From assembly GCA_963932465.1 (NCBI GenBank), contig OZ010788.1:666894484-666958483 (forward strand): a stretch of DNA of 64,000 nucleotides. Direction: 5' to 3'. This DNA is from Maratus speciosus (lineage: Eukaryota; Arthropoda; Arachnida; Araneae; Salticidae). The stretch's first letter is position 1; every line of letters begins with the position of its first letter. Under the pieces are notes generated by a model. That model had not been told where the DNA came from, did no database searches, and saw nothing but the letters and a program-made list of their open reading frames with translations. This document shows positions 22,590-33,400 of the stretch, one piece after another. Made by a program: the position numbers and the translations under genes.

Positions 22590-22741
22590 AGTTGGAAATT
22601 GCACGTCAAACGTGGCAAATGAGGTGCGTTCGTACTATAACTAGTTTTATAAATATTTTCCCCATATTGTACTGAATGTGTATTTTAGTACACTTCATAA
22701 GTGCATATCCATTTCATTCTATTCGAAAGGCTGTAATATCA
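22590..22741 (-). repeat. Dispersed repeat R3, left part (split by the TTAA element)
   Basis: Reverse complement of 39691-39840 (AAATTGCACGTCAAACGTGG, ATATCCATTTCATTCT, TTCGAAAGGCT). The match stops exactly at TTAA, and the remaining part continues after 26037. Confidence 0.8.
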
Positions 22742-24410
22742 TTAACCCCTTGAAGCGCGGTGATGGGCATCACATAATTTTAATCCCTAATTGCCACATT
22801 GGCACCGGAATTTTATAAGGAAAATTTCATTTTTGTTAAATATGCGAAAATATGCTTTTACTTGTTTACAAATAAATTCTCTTGCAAATATAGTCCAGTC
22901 AAATTGTCAGAAAATTGGGCCGATAGATGCAAAAATTCTGCTAGAAGATTTTATGTTTTTAAAGTGTTTATGGGGATGTTAATAACAGGAATTAATTGTT
23001 TCCCAACAAAATATCTCGAGGCTAAACTTTGTGGAGCCAAAAAACCACGAAATTTTCGGACTTTTTTCAGTTTTTTGCCTATAACTCGAAAATTATAAAA
23101 TTTTTGTGTACCATACTTAATTACAAAAAGAAAGAAAATTAAATTCTCTACAAATTTCATACTAAAAACGTTTTTCTAAACCCATTATTAAGCGCGCTAC
23201 AACTTTTTGAAAATAGCACATTTTTTTCAACTTCATAGAAAGTGACCTATTTTTCGCCTCCCATCCCTAAAAAAAATTTCTTTTCATCACTAACTGTGGA
23301 AATGAAATGCACCTATTGATGAATAAGTAAGAAGGCAAATTTTCCAGAAGGTTAGGCAGAAGGTAGGGTTGCCAGATAGTACGTTTTTCTCGTACGTTAT
23401 ATGTTTTTAGTATTTTTTAGGTCTATAGCGCTTTTTAGGTATTAGGTGTACGTTTAAATGTGTGAGCACAACGTTTTCTTCCATTTTTCTACCCCATCCC
23501 ACTTTTGATAGTTTAAAAAATATTCTTTTTCAGTTTACTTTAAAATTTCACCTTTTGCCAAAAATAAGTTATGGATATGCGCATCAAATGTAAAAACGGC
23601 TTGTTTTAGATCAGTAATACAAAAATCTTGGGTGAGTTGTGTAATATTAAGTGCGCATTTGCTGTTGAAATAGATCAAGTGAACTCTACCTTATTATAGA
23701 TAAATATCTACATTATAAAAATTTTTATTTAGTCTAACTGTATCATAAGTTTAGATATTTTGTTTGATTTATTATCACCTTTTATGCTTAACCATTAAAC
23801 GTTGAGCCTGATACATTCCCGGGCAATTTGTCCGTGATTGTATCGGGCGCGATTATTACAAGGTTAAATACAAATATTTATTTTTCAGGGTGTCCATTGC
23901 TAAAATTTTCCTAATTATTAAATTGCAGGATGGTCTGATTTATCTTTATTCTTACAATTCAATTACTTTTTCATTCATAATTGGATAAGACTGCAAAATT
24001 AGTTTTAAAATGTTAACAGAATAATGCAATACAAATGCAGTTAGAGAATAATGATTAGATCGATTAATTAATAATAACCACTTTTTAAGGAAATTCGTTA
24101 ACGAAAACATTACTGGCGCATTCAATATAGTTTAGCATGGTACGAAAAAGAACGATAGTGCGATAAAATAAAAACAAACTAGTGTCAATCAAAATCTTCG
24201 TTTTTTCTGAGATAAATCTGGCAACCTTAGCAGAAGGACGATATCCGGCAACCCTAGCAGAAAGACAGTTACGAAGGGAGGGGGGGGGGGTGGCAGAGGA
24301 TAATAATAGGGAATGCAGTTGGAAGATAGCGGTCACGTGACTTTCCGACGCAGGTGTTCTTTCTTAAAGACTCACCCTTCCCTCTCTACACTGGTCTGGT
24401 ATCTTACTAT

Positions 24411-24416
24411 TCAGTT
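24411..24416 (+). promoter_or_regulatory. Possible initiator (Inr) TCAGTT
   Basis: An arthropod-type TCAGTT initiator lies 35 bases before the ATG of the cysteine-rich gene, within a less AT-rich block. Motif match only. Confidence 0.3.
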
Positions 24417-24450
24417 TATTGCGCGTCTGCTTCTCGTGCAGTAGTGAAAA

Positions 24451-25408
24451 ATGAGCGAGCCCGATCCAAAATTGTGTTTCGTTTGCCAAACGGCTTCAAA
24501 TCGTGATACACGCATTGTGACCCAGAAAGGACTTGCCAAGCTCTTTGAATGTAGCGTTCAACGTCAGAATAATATTCATCAACGTTTTCTGAAAAGTGGC
24601 AAGGAAGTTAGAGTACATGAGGATTGCCGAAAAAAATATGTGAATGAGAGAATGATAGCAGCATATGTTCGTCGGGGTGAAGAAGATTCTACACAGACTA
24701 ATTTGTACCTCCGATCGAGCACTTCTTTCAAGTTTCGAGATAATTGCTTCTTATGTGGAGAAGGTAATCCCGATGACTTCAACGAAAAACAATCAAAAAA
24801 GCCCTACGCAAACCACGCAGACATTGAACAGTTTGAGGTTCCAGTTATTTGCTAAATCAGCCACAAAAAGCAAAGTTCATCTTGCAAGGCTGCCACCGAC
24901 GCAAGAGGCTGCGCAGCATCATTTCCTAAGATGTTATCATCAGGTATAAGCTTGGCTAGGAAACAACATGCCCCCTGAAGAATGGGGGTGGGTTCGCAGG
25001 TCTGACGGTCTTTTTCAGCCAGTTCAAATGTACCAAAACCCAGCACCTGAATCCTTGCTGCATGTTGTCTCATGTAGCTGTAAAAAAGGGTGCACCAAGG
25101 CATGCTCTTGCCAAAAATCAGGACTCAAATGCTCGGCAATTTGCAAAAACTGTAACGGGGCCAATTGTGAAAATGTGGATGATATTATTTATGCAGAAGA
25201 AGAGGATTATGAAGCTGATACCTGGGAAACCATCGACCAAACCAGCAACGTCGATGACTTTCGCAGCCAGGATGATGATGTCGCAACAAGCTCAAAGCTG
25301 TTGAAGATCATGCAGCCTGCCCCTTTGCTTCTCAAGCTGAGGTTGACGAACCAAACTCATCAACCCGCAAGCGCTCCAGACGTTACTAAATTCATTAAAG
25401 ATGTTACT
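24451..25408 (+). pseudogene. Truncated cysteine-rich protein gene with C-terminal CXC (tesmin/TSO1-like) domain
   Basis: The first frame (24451-24855) starts MSEPDPKLCFVCQTA and has zinc-finger-like pairs CFVC, VHEDCRKKY and NCFLCGEGNPDDF. The related C-terminal half is in another frame: HLARLPPTQEAAQHHFLRCY, an in-frame stop at 24947-24949, then NMPPEEWGWVRRSDG and a cysteine cluster CSCKKGCTKACSC, SGLKCSAICKNCNG. That cluster fits a CXC domain, known for binding DNA in tesmin-like proteins. I recall longer uncharacterised animal proteins with this N-terminus and C-terminus but a large middle; here the middle seems deleted near 24815-24850. Function is unknown. The frame change plus stop indicate a dead copy. 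The last coding block ends at a GTAAGT donor, so capture was probably from genomic DNA, not mRNA. Confidence 0.7.
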
Positions 25409-25414
25409 GTAAGT
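25409..25414 (+). other. Consensus 5' splice donor GTAAGT at end of the captured exon
   Basis: The reading frame runs KFIKDVT up to GTAAGT followed by a T-rich stretch. No matching acceptor or further exon is seen before the right arm. Confidence 0.45.
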
Positions 25415-26037
25415 ATTTTTTTACTTACATTCATGCTACCTACATTCATAATACCTACTATTATTGTTCTCACCTTAAGTTGTAAATACAAAAAAAATTA
25501 CAATGTTGTCAATTTTTTACGGTTTTACCATTGTAATTAATCATTATTACTATCATGCAAATACCTGTAATATAAAAAGTTACATTAAAGAGGATAAAAG
25601 AAATAAAAATGGTGTCAAATGTTGGTATTTGCGATTTTTTCACAAAGTTAGAAAAAAAGTATCATTTTCAGGAAGCTGTAGTGCGCTTAATAATGGATTT
25701 AGAAAAATACTTTTATAATGAAATTTGTAGAGAATTTAATGTTCTTTCTTTTTGTAATAGAGTATGGTACACAAAAAGTTTATAATTTTCGAGTTATAGG
25801 CAAAAAACTGAAAAAAGTCCGAAAATTTCGTGGTTTTTTGGCTCCACAAAGTTTAGCCTCGAGATATTTTGTTGGGAAACAATTAATTCCTGTTATTAGC
25901 ATCCCCATAAACAGTTTAAAAACATAAAATCTTCTAGCAGAATTTTTGCATCTATTTTTGACAATTTGACTGGACTAATACTGGTGTCAATAAATTATTT
26001 CAACATTTTATAAATACCTTACCCCTGAAAGGGTTAA

Positions 26038-26295
26038 AATGCACAATATTTTTTCCCATTGCTCGTAATGTAACGGAAAACTTTTGACTGTCGATGTCAT
26101 TAAACTATACATCCGATTTTCATAAAAATTGAAGTGACTCGACAAAATTTTGCAACAATTATATATTTAAAATTTCAGACCATTCGGTTGGGTAGTTTTT
26201 GCCATGTTTCAAACGGACAGACGGACAGACACAGACGGACCGAACGACGAATATAAGTTCTATGTATTTATATAATTACGAACGCACCTAACAAG
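26038..26295 (-). repeat. Dispersed repeat R3, right part
   Basis: Continues the R3 repeat after the TTAA insertion: ATTTTTTCCCATTG, GACTCGACAAAATTTT, CAGACCATTCGGTTGGG, then GGACAGACGGACAGAC and ATATAATTACGAACGCACC. Mirrors 39440-39686. Confidence 0.8.
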
Positions 26296-26311
26296 AACGA
26301 AAAATTAAGCA

Positions 26312-26530
26312 TACAGCATAGATTATGAAACACTTTCCAGCACATTCAGTATACTATAAAAAATTCTGGTGAAAGATGAGGTCTAAATGAATAATTTGAA
26401 AGACGCATGACGCATTTGAAAACTGGATTTCTGCTATTACCATGAATAGTCATTAAAATATACGATTTTTCAGTGCAGCCCTGTATATGACCTACAAATG
26501 TGCAACATATGTACAGTATAAATTTAAAAG
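26312..26530 (+). repeat. Dispersed repeat R1, partial copy
   Basis: Shares AGCATAGATTATGAAACAC, ATTACCATGAATAGT and GTGCAGCCCTGTATATGAC with copies at 10683 and 55450. Confidence 0.65.
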
Positions 26531-26561
26531 GAACGTTAAAATTCTGGCGTTTTAATGCCCG

Positions 26562-26632
26562 AATATGCAAACTTTGAGCAGACTAGTTTCGGTAGCCTTT
26601 AGCGAAACTAGTCTGCTCAAAGTTTGCATATT
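26562..26632. repeat. Perfect palindrome, 30-bp arms, 11-base centre
   Basis: Left arm 26562-26591 and right arm 26603-26632 are exact complements (AATATGCAAACTTTGAGCAG and on to ACTAGTTTCG). ATTCTGGCGTTTTA occurs as a direct repeat on both sides, and a third, imperfect arm lies at about 26660-26700. Confidence 0.9.
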
Positions 26633-26772
26633 CTGGCGTTTTACTCAGGACGGTTCCTAAAGTCTAACGAAACTAGTGTGCTCAAAGTTTACATATTCTG
26701 AAGTTTTTAACGTTTCTTTTAAATTGATATCATTCTGCGGCAAGTAGCATCTCCATAATTACATGTATAGTA

Positions 26773-26978
26773 CACTGTAAAAAAAAAAACCCGAGCTAAA
26801 ATACGGAAATTGTATTGGCAATCGAGACGCCAGTACTATTTCGTATTTTAACGGAAATTTCCCCCGTAAATTCCAGAAAAACGGAAATTTTTCTGTAATT
26901 TACGAGAAAAAATTTCCGTTAAAATACAGAAATAGTACTGGCGTATCGATTGCCAGTACAATTTCCGTATTTTAGTCC

Positions 26979-27013
<35 letters not shown>

Positions 27014-27015
27014 GA
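26773..27015. mobile_element. CACTGTAAAA-type hairpin MITE, 243 bp
   Basis: Starts CACTGTAAAAAA after TA (26771-26772); ends TTTTTTACAG before ATA. The halves are almost perfect complements (AAAATACGGAAATTGTA, CGCCAGTACTATTTC), giving a long hairpin. A long poly-T occupies 26980-27010. Confidence 0.8.
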
Positions 27016-27031
27016 TACACTGCAAAAGATA

Positions 27032-29370
27032 CACTGCAAATAGAAGCGTCTTAAATTTAGACACATATGTGACTGAAAAAGAATTTTAGACACTTAAGTG
27101 TCTTAATCTGAAAATTAAGACACTATAGATGTCTTAATTTAAGATACATAAGCGTCTTACTATGACCATGGTGTAAACGAACTGAGAATAATGTCTAAAA
27201 TATCCGCAAACGTCTTATTTTAAGGCACTTCATTGCTTTAAACGTGTCTTAATTTAAGACGTTTTGATTCTTCCGACGCAATAACCACCAGGGGGCACTG
27301 GGGCACTGCCAGTCGCGCATGCGTTTTAGATGTCTTCGTTCAAAGTTGGTATACGTTGTAATTCAAACGAAGTTTGTTTTTATGTACGCATGTATTTTAA
27401 TTCTTTTTTCGCGGAATGTGAAGTTCTGTGATTTAAATTCGTATTCACTTGGATTATTTATTTATTGAATACATACATCTGACGTGTGTGCTTGACATCA
27501 AATGTCTCTTAGAAGCTGTCGTCCATATAAGGGCGGGATAGACACAGAACAGAAGTAGACGACGGTTGAAGATTACACCCGGAAATTCTACAAAGCGTGT
27601 GCAATGGGCTTAGTGTTAACTCGTATTAATTTATATCAATAATATTGTGTTATTCATCTTCGTCCTGTCGAAGCTGGCAAAAAAAAAAGAAACTTTTGTC
27701 TGGCGGGCCCTGTTTTGAGGATGAAACATCTCATTCTTTAAATATGGCTAGTCGGATGTATTATGGGATTACCTTTTAAACTGATGAAAGTCTTTCTCCC
27801 TCACTGTGGTTGTGGTAGTTTTTAAAATTTCAAATCGAGGAATTTTTCTTACCTCTTGCAGCAACTCAAGTAAGTTTCTTTATAGTAGTAAAATTAGTGT
27901 ATTTTATGATTTTATTTATTGTACTAAACAAAATCTTGCATGAAATTTAATTAGTTTTGAATCTGTTCGCAAAAAACCCCACTAATTCTAGAAGTATATA
28001 TTTTTAAACTTATGATGTTCTTTTTTATTACGAATTATATATTCAATGTCAGTTCTTAGTTTCAATGGATAATTTTTATCTCGCAGTAAAGGACGGCCAC
28101 AAGGAAGTAAAGAAAAAAAAACTTTGAAAGATGACCTAATGCTTTCTTACTTCCTGGCATAAAACCGCAGATTAAAAAAAGATAAATAAAGTAAATGAGA
28201 CTCGTCTATTATATGAAGCTGCCTGTAAAAATATACATATGTATTTGATTTGCAATCAACTCTAATACTGATTTTTTTTATTATTTTTAATAAAAAAGTA
28301 ATTTGAAATTTATAATGGGAAAATTAAAAACCTCTAACTAGATTTCGTATTTAAAATTGTGGTAACTTTATTTATATGCACTTATACGAAAAATACAAAA
28401 ATGACAGATGTTACTGTATATATTTAAGATGAAAGAAGTTTGGAAATGATAAGTTATTTTTTCCTCATGTTTTTAATATAGAATATGTACTTATTTGTTT
28501 TTATTGATAGTTGAATAGCTTTTGTGAGTACCCTCTGATCTACATAAAAACTTGCCCATGTGGAAATATAAATTTTTTAAAAACATAATTTTTAAATAAG
28601 TATTTTCATTTTTTTTGGAGGGGGGGGAGGGGGGGGGGATTTTGCATGAATTTTTGTAAAGCTGATATCTTAAATCTTGCACTGATTGAAAGTTTTGAAC
28701 TTTTAGAGTAGGACAAGTTTAAAAACGCAAATATATTTAACAAAATACCAAAGTCATTTTTCCCCAATGTTATTAAAGTAGAATATTTATTTATTTAATT
28801 TCATTATTCACGACTGTACATTACGACTGTAGTGCCCCCAAATTTGATGTGCAATATTTGTAAAGCTTATATTTTAAATCTGTTTCGAAAATTGTACTGA
28901 TTATAATCAATATTTTGAACTTTTAAAGTAAAATAAGGTTAAAAACAAAATAAATTAAAAAAATCTAATATTTAGATAAATATTTTTTGTTTTTTAATCT
29001 TGTTCTACTCCTGAAGTTCAAGATATTGATTATAATCAGTACAATGTCGTAAAAGATTTAAATTATCAGCGTAACGAAAATTGTATACCAAAACTGAGAG
29101 CACCAAAAAAAAAATCAGGCTGTATTGGGGGGGGGGGGGGGGGGAGAGGGGCAGGACCACAGCCAAATATTTTTCCAGGATTCAACGTGGTCAAACATGG
29201 CTACGTATGATGCTTACAAAAAAAATGGATGCGATTCAGACGTTTGAAGTGTCTGAAATTCAGACGCAAAAAGTGTCTGAAAAAATTCAGACATTTTAAA
29301 ATGTCTGAAAATTGAACACTCCATTTCAGACACTTAAGTGTCTGAATTTCAGACATTTTAATTTAGAGTG
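27032..29370. mobile_element. 2.34-kb TA-flanked element with repeated GTCTTAA/GTCTGAA palindromes at both ends
   Basis: TA flanks both sides (27030-27031, 29371-29372). The ends are similar when inverted: CACTGCAAATAGAAGCGTCT and CACTCTAAATTAAAATGTCT, each leading to AAATT-AGACAC. The same 14-base palindrome GACACTTAAGTGTC lies at 27089-27102 and 29329-29342, among many partial copies confined to the outer 300 and 150 bases. Poly-G runs at about 28619-28640 and 29127-29145. No transposase was found. Confidence 0.65.
27285..27299 (+). promoter_or_regulatory. CTCF-like site
   Basis: CCACCAGGGGGCACT matches the classic CTCF consensus at all core positions. It lies inside the 2.34-kb element, in a GC-richer patch. 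Confidence 0.4.
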
Positions 29371-29384
29371 TAGTTTAGTTAAAT

Positions 29385-29868
29385 GCATAGCACAGTTGAA
29401 AATTTCCACTCAGGCATTTTCGCCAATAAACGGATGTTGTTGAGAACATTAGTGCGATCCTCTATGTGATTTATAGAATTTATACACACCAAGTAATATT
29501 TAAAAACTAGTTAAATTGAAAAAAGCATACCACAACTGAAAACGCACTTCCAGCAATTATTGTTTGTATGCTTCAAAAGTTCAATGATTGCTCATTTTCG
29601 TCTATAGCCAAATTCTTTTGTGTGTCCCTGGAAATGAACGATAAGTTCTATACACACCCTATTCTTTAGTAAGAACCTTGTAGTACATCTCAGTGATGTA
29701 TATCCATTTCTATATGTTTAAAATACTATAATATCACTATAACGATAAATACTATAACGAATTTTCCCCATAGGGATCCCTTCAGGACTAAGGGTTCTGG
29801 GAGTTCCTGGAAATGAACCGTAAACTCTACATACATCACTTTATATACCGATTTTTAGAATGATGATA
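29385..29868 (+). repeat. Dispersed repeat R1, partial copy
   Basis: Contains TTTTGTGTGTCCCTGGAAAT, GTTCTATACACACC and CATCTCAGTGATGTATAT, as in other R1 copies. It ends where the Tc1 dimer is inserted. Confidence 0.6.
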
Positions 29869-30009
29869 TACAGAGGTAGGAAAATTATTGGAATAATTGT
29901 GAAATTTACAGTAAAATCTTGTTACATTAAAAAATAATACATTATTCTAAAAATATTGATACATTTAATTAGTGTGCAACCCCTTGTTTTTTATTAAAAT
30001 CTTGGCATA

Positions 30010-30190
30010 CTTTATATGAGTTTTTTGCAATTAATTTGTATTTCGTTGCCATGTTGTCAAATTTGGATGAGCCTTTCTACCATACCATTCTTGTTTGTGA
30101 TGTTGCATTTCTTTAATTTTTTCTTTGCAATGGCCCAAAGATTCTCTATGCGGCTCATATCTGGACTGTTTCCAGGCCATGGAAGTGTTT
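30010..30190 (-). pseudogene. Tc1-like transposase C-terminus, left arm
   Basis: The minus strand reads LPWPGNSPDMSRIENLWAI, the block holding the third catalytic residue of Tc1-type DDE enzymes (SPDLNPIENLW), then KCNITNKNGMVERLIQI and a stop. SRIEN replaces the usual NPIEN. Fragment only. Confidence 0.8.
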
Positions 30191-30201
30191 TCTTTAATTA
30201 A

Positions 30202-30371
30202 AAATTAAAGAAACGCAACATCACACACAAGAATGGTCTGATAGAAACACTCATACAAATTTGGTATCATGACAACGAAATACAAAGTAATTGCCAAAAA
30301 CAAAAACTCATACAAAGTATGCCAAGATGTATCGAATCTTTAATAAAACGCAAGGGGATGCACACTGAATA
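30202..30371 (+). pseudogene. Tc1-like transposase C-terminus, right arm
   Basis: The plus strand reads NITHKNGLIETLIQIW, then a SMPRCIESLIKRKGMHTEY end and stop. This is the usual Tc1 terminus (SMPRR, KG-TKY). It matches the left arm copy but begins after the catalytic block. Confidence 0.75.
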
Positions 30372-30559
30372 TTAAATGTATCAATATTTTTAAAATAATG
30401 ATTATTTCTTTAATATAACAAGATTTTAATGTAAATTTTACAATTATTCTAATAATTTTCACACCTCTGTAAGTTAGAAATCCTTGATAAATGTATCCAA
30501 AAGTTTTACCAAAAGAACAAACAAATTGTAAATATTCATATAATCAATTTTTGGTCCCA

Positions 30560-31654
30560 TAGCTCATAACAATTTTGAGATATAGTCAAAAATGTAAAAA
30601 TTGTTTACATGTGCCCTCACCCCTACAATTTTCGATTTGTTTATTTTTTACGATATTCAAACCTTTCAGATATTTTACACATTACAAAAACACACTATTC
30701 ACACCAGGAAAAACAAGAGAAAAAAGTAATTAATAAAAAATTAAATTAAGCAAAATCCTACTCAAATATGAAAGCTATAATTTTAACTCACTTTCATGTT
30801 ATTAATTATATTTTCAAGAGCTCATCTTTCAATTATTGAATGAATAAAAAAAAATTCATAAGTATGTTTTCTCATTATTAATTATGGTATCATAAGTAAG
30901 ATACAATCATTGTTTTTGTAAACTCATATAGGGAAGCAAAAATTTAACTCACTTTCGTATTATAAATTATAGTTTCAAGAGCTTATCTTTCAATAATTGA
31001 ATGAATAAAAAAACATTCACAAGTATTTTTCTCCATCATTAATTATGGTATCATAAGTAAGATACAATCACTGTTTTTGTAAACACTATTTAGTTGAAAT
31101 CTATTTTTTAAATATATATATTTTTTAATCAACATAACGTCTACTTGAGTGTACTCTTAGACTGCCTTATTTTTCTCTCCATTTTTTTATATTCAAACTT
31201 TTCATATATATACTAAATGCTAAAACAAAAAAGAACAAAAATTAAAACCATTAAAAATGGGGTAAAATAGCTTTTTAATTAATAAACATTATTTAAGCGA
31301 AACTGCATTAGAATGTAAAAGTTAAAAATCTTCCTATTAATTTAATTTTTAATAGTCCATCTTTCAGTAATTGAGTGAAAGAAAAAAATCATTCACAAGT
31401 GTCCTTTTTTTCATCATTAATTACGGCATCATTAATAAGACATAATTAAACGAAATGCAAATGTTCCATTCTAATTAATGAATAAAACGTAATCTATTTT
31501 GAGGGAGAGTACTCGAGCTGAAATATTTGATTATTTTGATTTTTTTTAATTCATTATTTATTCAATCGTAAAAATTAAAAAATAAATAAATAATAGAAAC
31601 CGGTTTTCGATTTTTCTCAGTTTGTTGCTTGGGGCTTCTTGGTTTCTGATAAAA

Positions 31655-31688
<34 letters not shown>

Positions 31689-31690
31689 TC
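30560..31690 (+). repeat. AT-rich dispersed repeat N1, forward copy with internal tandem units
   Basis: Units starting near 30772, 30943 and 31310 share AATTTAACTCACTTTC, TTGAATGAATAAAAAAA and ATTAATTATGGTATCATAAG. The right part (GTTGCTTGGGGCTTCTTGG and a long poly-T at 31661-31687) has a reverse-complement partner at about 40900-41000. Confidence 0.6.
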
Positions 31691-32800
31691 CAAATTAAAC
31701 TAAAATGTTTTCTTTAAATTTAGAGCTTTATTTATGAGCTGAATCTAGATCAGTTAAAATCGATTGCTGAATGATGATTTCACTGTTTGACTGTATTCTA
31801 TCTATACAAGAACAAAATATTGGTGAAAAATTTCGACTTTCAGTTTTCGACGGATTTGCGCGTTTTAAAAGGTCGTGAACACGATTTTACTATATTTAGA
31901 AATTGTCTGTCTGCCTGTATGTACACAAACTTTGTTGGCGCTTTAACCCATGAACTACTACGCTGGATAGAATGAAATTTCGCATCAAGTTCTATCTTTA
32001 TGTGAGCTAGTTCTGATTAGTTTTGGGTGAATATCGTCCAATAGATGACGCTACTATGCTGTGTTGTTTACGATTTCTGTGATAGTTATATCTTAAGAAC
32101 TCATGCACGTATGTATTCATTTTCAGTAAATAATATTGTTGTTTCTTGAAGAATCTAATTGAAAATTATAGAACACCCCGAGTATGGAGAAATTCTCAAT
32201 TTAAATGTATATTATTAATTTTCAGTTGAAACATAATTGTGGAATACTGATTGCGTTCATTTTTTAAGAAAGTATTATTATCTGTGCTGTACATATTTTG
32301 TGATAGTAAGGAACGTAAGTTTTATGTACTGTTAAAATTTTTTAGCAAACCCGACCGTTTTGACCGTTTTTTTAGACAACGATTGCATAAACGCAATTTA
32401 ACACTATTCTGACCATATTAAGGGATATAATATAGTCAGAATAGGTTACAGTTCTATAAGCGTATTAAATTAATGCCATGTAAGCGTTTTCTGTAAAAAC
32501 GAGCAAAAGAGAATAGCTTGCTGAAATTTATAACAGTATATTATCAATATACATTGTAAACTGATGCATATATATTGTATACACTGTTATAGCAGTAGCC
32601 TGACAGCTATTCCGCTTTTTTGTTACCACCGTTTTTGGATAGTAATCTTCACCTTATTTAATAGCAGAAGATTACTATTTGGAAATAGTGGTAACTTTTT
32701 CGTTCTCACTACTTCCAATATCTAGCCCTTCCAACCCGCCCCCCCACGGAATAGTAGGAAATAATGTATGTTTGTAAGATAGTTTATATATTGCAAAATA
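31691..32800. other. AT-rich non-coding stretch with one strong hairpin
   Basis: No gene recognised. 32404-32444 forms a 17-bp hairpin (CTATTCTGACCATATTA against TAATATAGTCAGAATAG, one mismatch). Confidence 0.45.
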
Positions 32801-32879
32801 TACATACCGTGTTGAAGCAATAAACCCCCGTTTTTGAAGCAGAAAAAATCGTCAAAATATTTTCTTCGCACAAATTGAA

Positions 32880-33400
32880 TGGACGAAAAAATGATTAAAG
32901 ATTAGGTTCGCAAAGTTTGGAAGAAATAGTCTGGAGCATTGCTCAAAAAACCAGCTATTCTGGTACTCGATAATTTCTGAGGACATCTTGTTGATGATGT
33001 GAAGAAGAAACTTTCAGAGGGCAAAACAGAACTCGTGATAATTCCTGGAGGACTCGCATCGATTCTGCAATCGTTTGACTTACCGGTTAACAAACAGTTT
33101 AAAGACAATAAGACGAGTATATGGAGATTGGATGGTCAACGGGAACAAAGAAAAAACTCCCAGGGGAAAAGTAAGGCGTCCATCCCCGGAACTAATGTGT
33201 AGTTGGATATTACAAAGCTGGATTTTAATAGCAAGCGATATAATTTCAAAAAGTTTTAAGAAGAAAGGTATCTCCAACGCTTTGGGCGCAAGCGAAGATG
33301 GCATTTTATGAAATGATGGAGATTCTTCAGACACCGATTCCCATTACAATAGTGATACTGATCCCTTCAGTGAAATTGATTTATTACGAGAATTTTTTGT
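32880..33400 (+). pseudogene. Tigger/pogo-type DDE transposase, C-terminal part, broken
   Basis: The plus strand reads GALLKKPAILVLDNF, a stop in place of the next residue, then GHLVDDVKKKLSEGKTELV and IIPGGLASILQSFDLPVNK. LVLDNF-GHL is the block with the second catalytic aspartate. After a frameshift near 33100 it continues WMVNGNKEKTPRGK, ELMCSWILQSW and GISNALGASEDGIL, the usual Tigger ending with an acidic tail. It has several stops and one shift and cannot be active. Confidence 0.8.

Larger units (their letters stand above)
22746..26033 (+). mobile_element. 3.29-kb TTAA-flanked element carrying a captured cysteine-rich gene
   Basis: TTAA at 22742-22745 and 26034-26037 flanks short inverted termini CCCCTTGAAGCG and, reverse-complemented, CCCTTTCAGGGG. 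Long inverted arms follow: about 22905-23240 pairs with 25635-25965 at high identity (for example TTTTGCCTATAACTCGAAAA). The uninterrupted site is present in the related repeat at 39.69 kb, where a single TTAA stands, so both insertion and target duplication are read directly. TTAA targeting fits piggyBac or Kolobok. No transposase of either type is visible, so it needed help in trans. The payload is the gene fragment at 24451-25408. Confidence 0.85.
29871..30469. mobile_element. Tc1-like element as an inverted dimer of its 3' end, 599 bp
   Basis: TA flanks both sides (29869-29870, 30470-30471). Ends CAGAGGTAGGAAAATTATTG and, reverse-complemented, CAGAGGTGTGAAAATTATTA. The two arms are complements for over 250 bp, and each arm contains the C-terminal end of the same transposase pointing outward. 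The element thus consists of two 3' ends joined head to head. Confidence 0.85.

Noticed and set aside
22799..23160. Open frames in the left arm of the 3.29-kb element, with a mirrored frame at 25718-25927
   Set aside because: The similarity of the two peptides comes from the inverted arms. There is no recognisable domain.
24968..25540. Independent 190-codon gene
   Set aside because: The upstream sequence in the same frame, before a stop, continues the same protein family, and the last ~45 codons run past a splice donor into AT-rich sequence. Treated as one broken gene.
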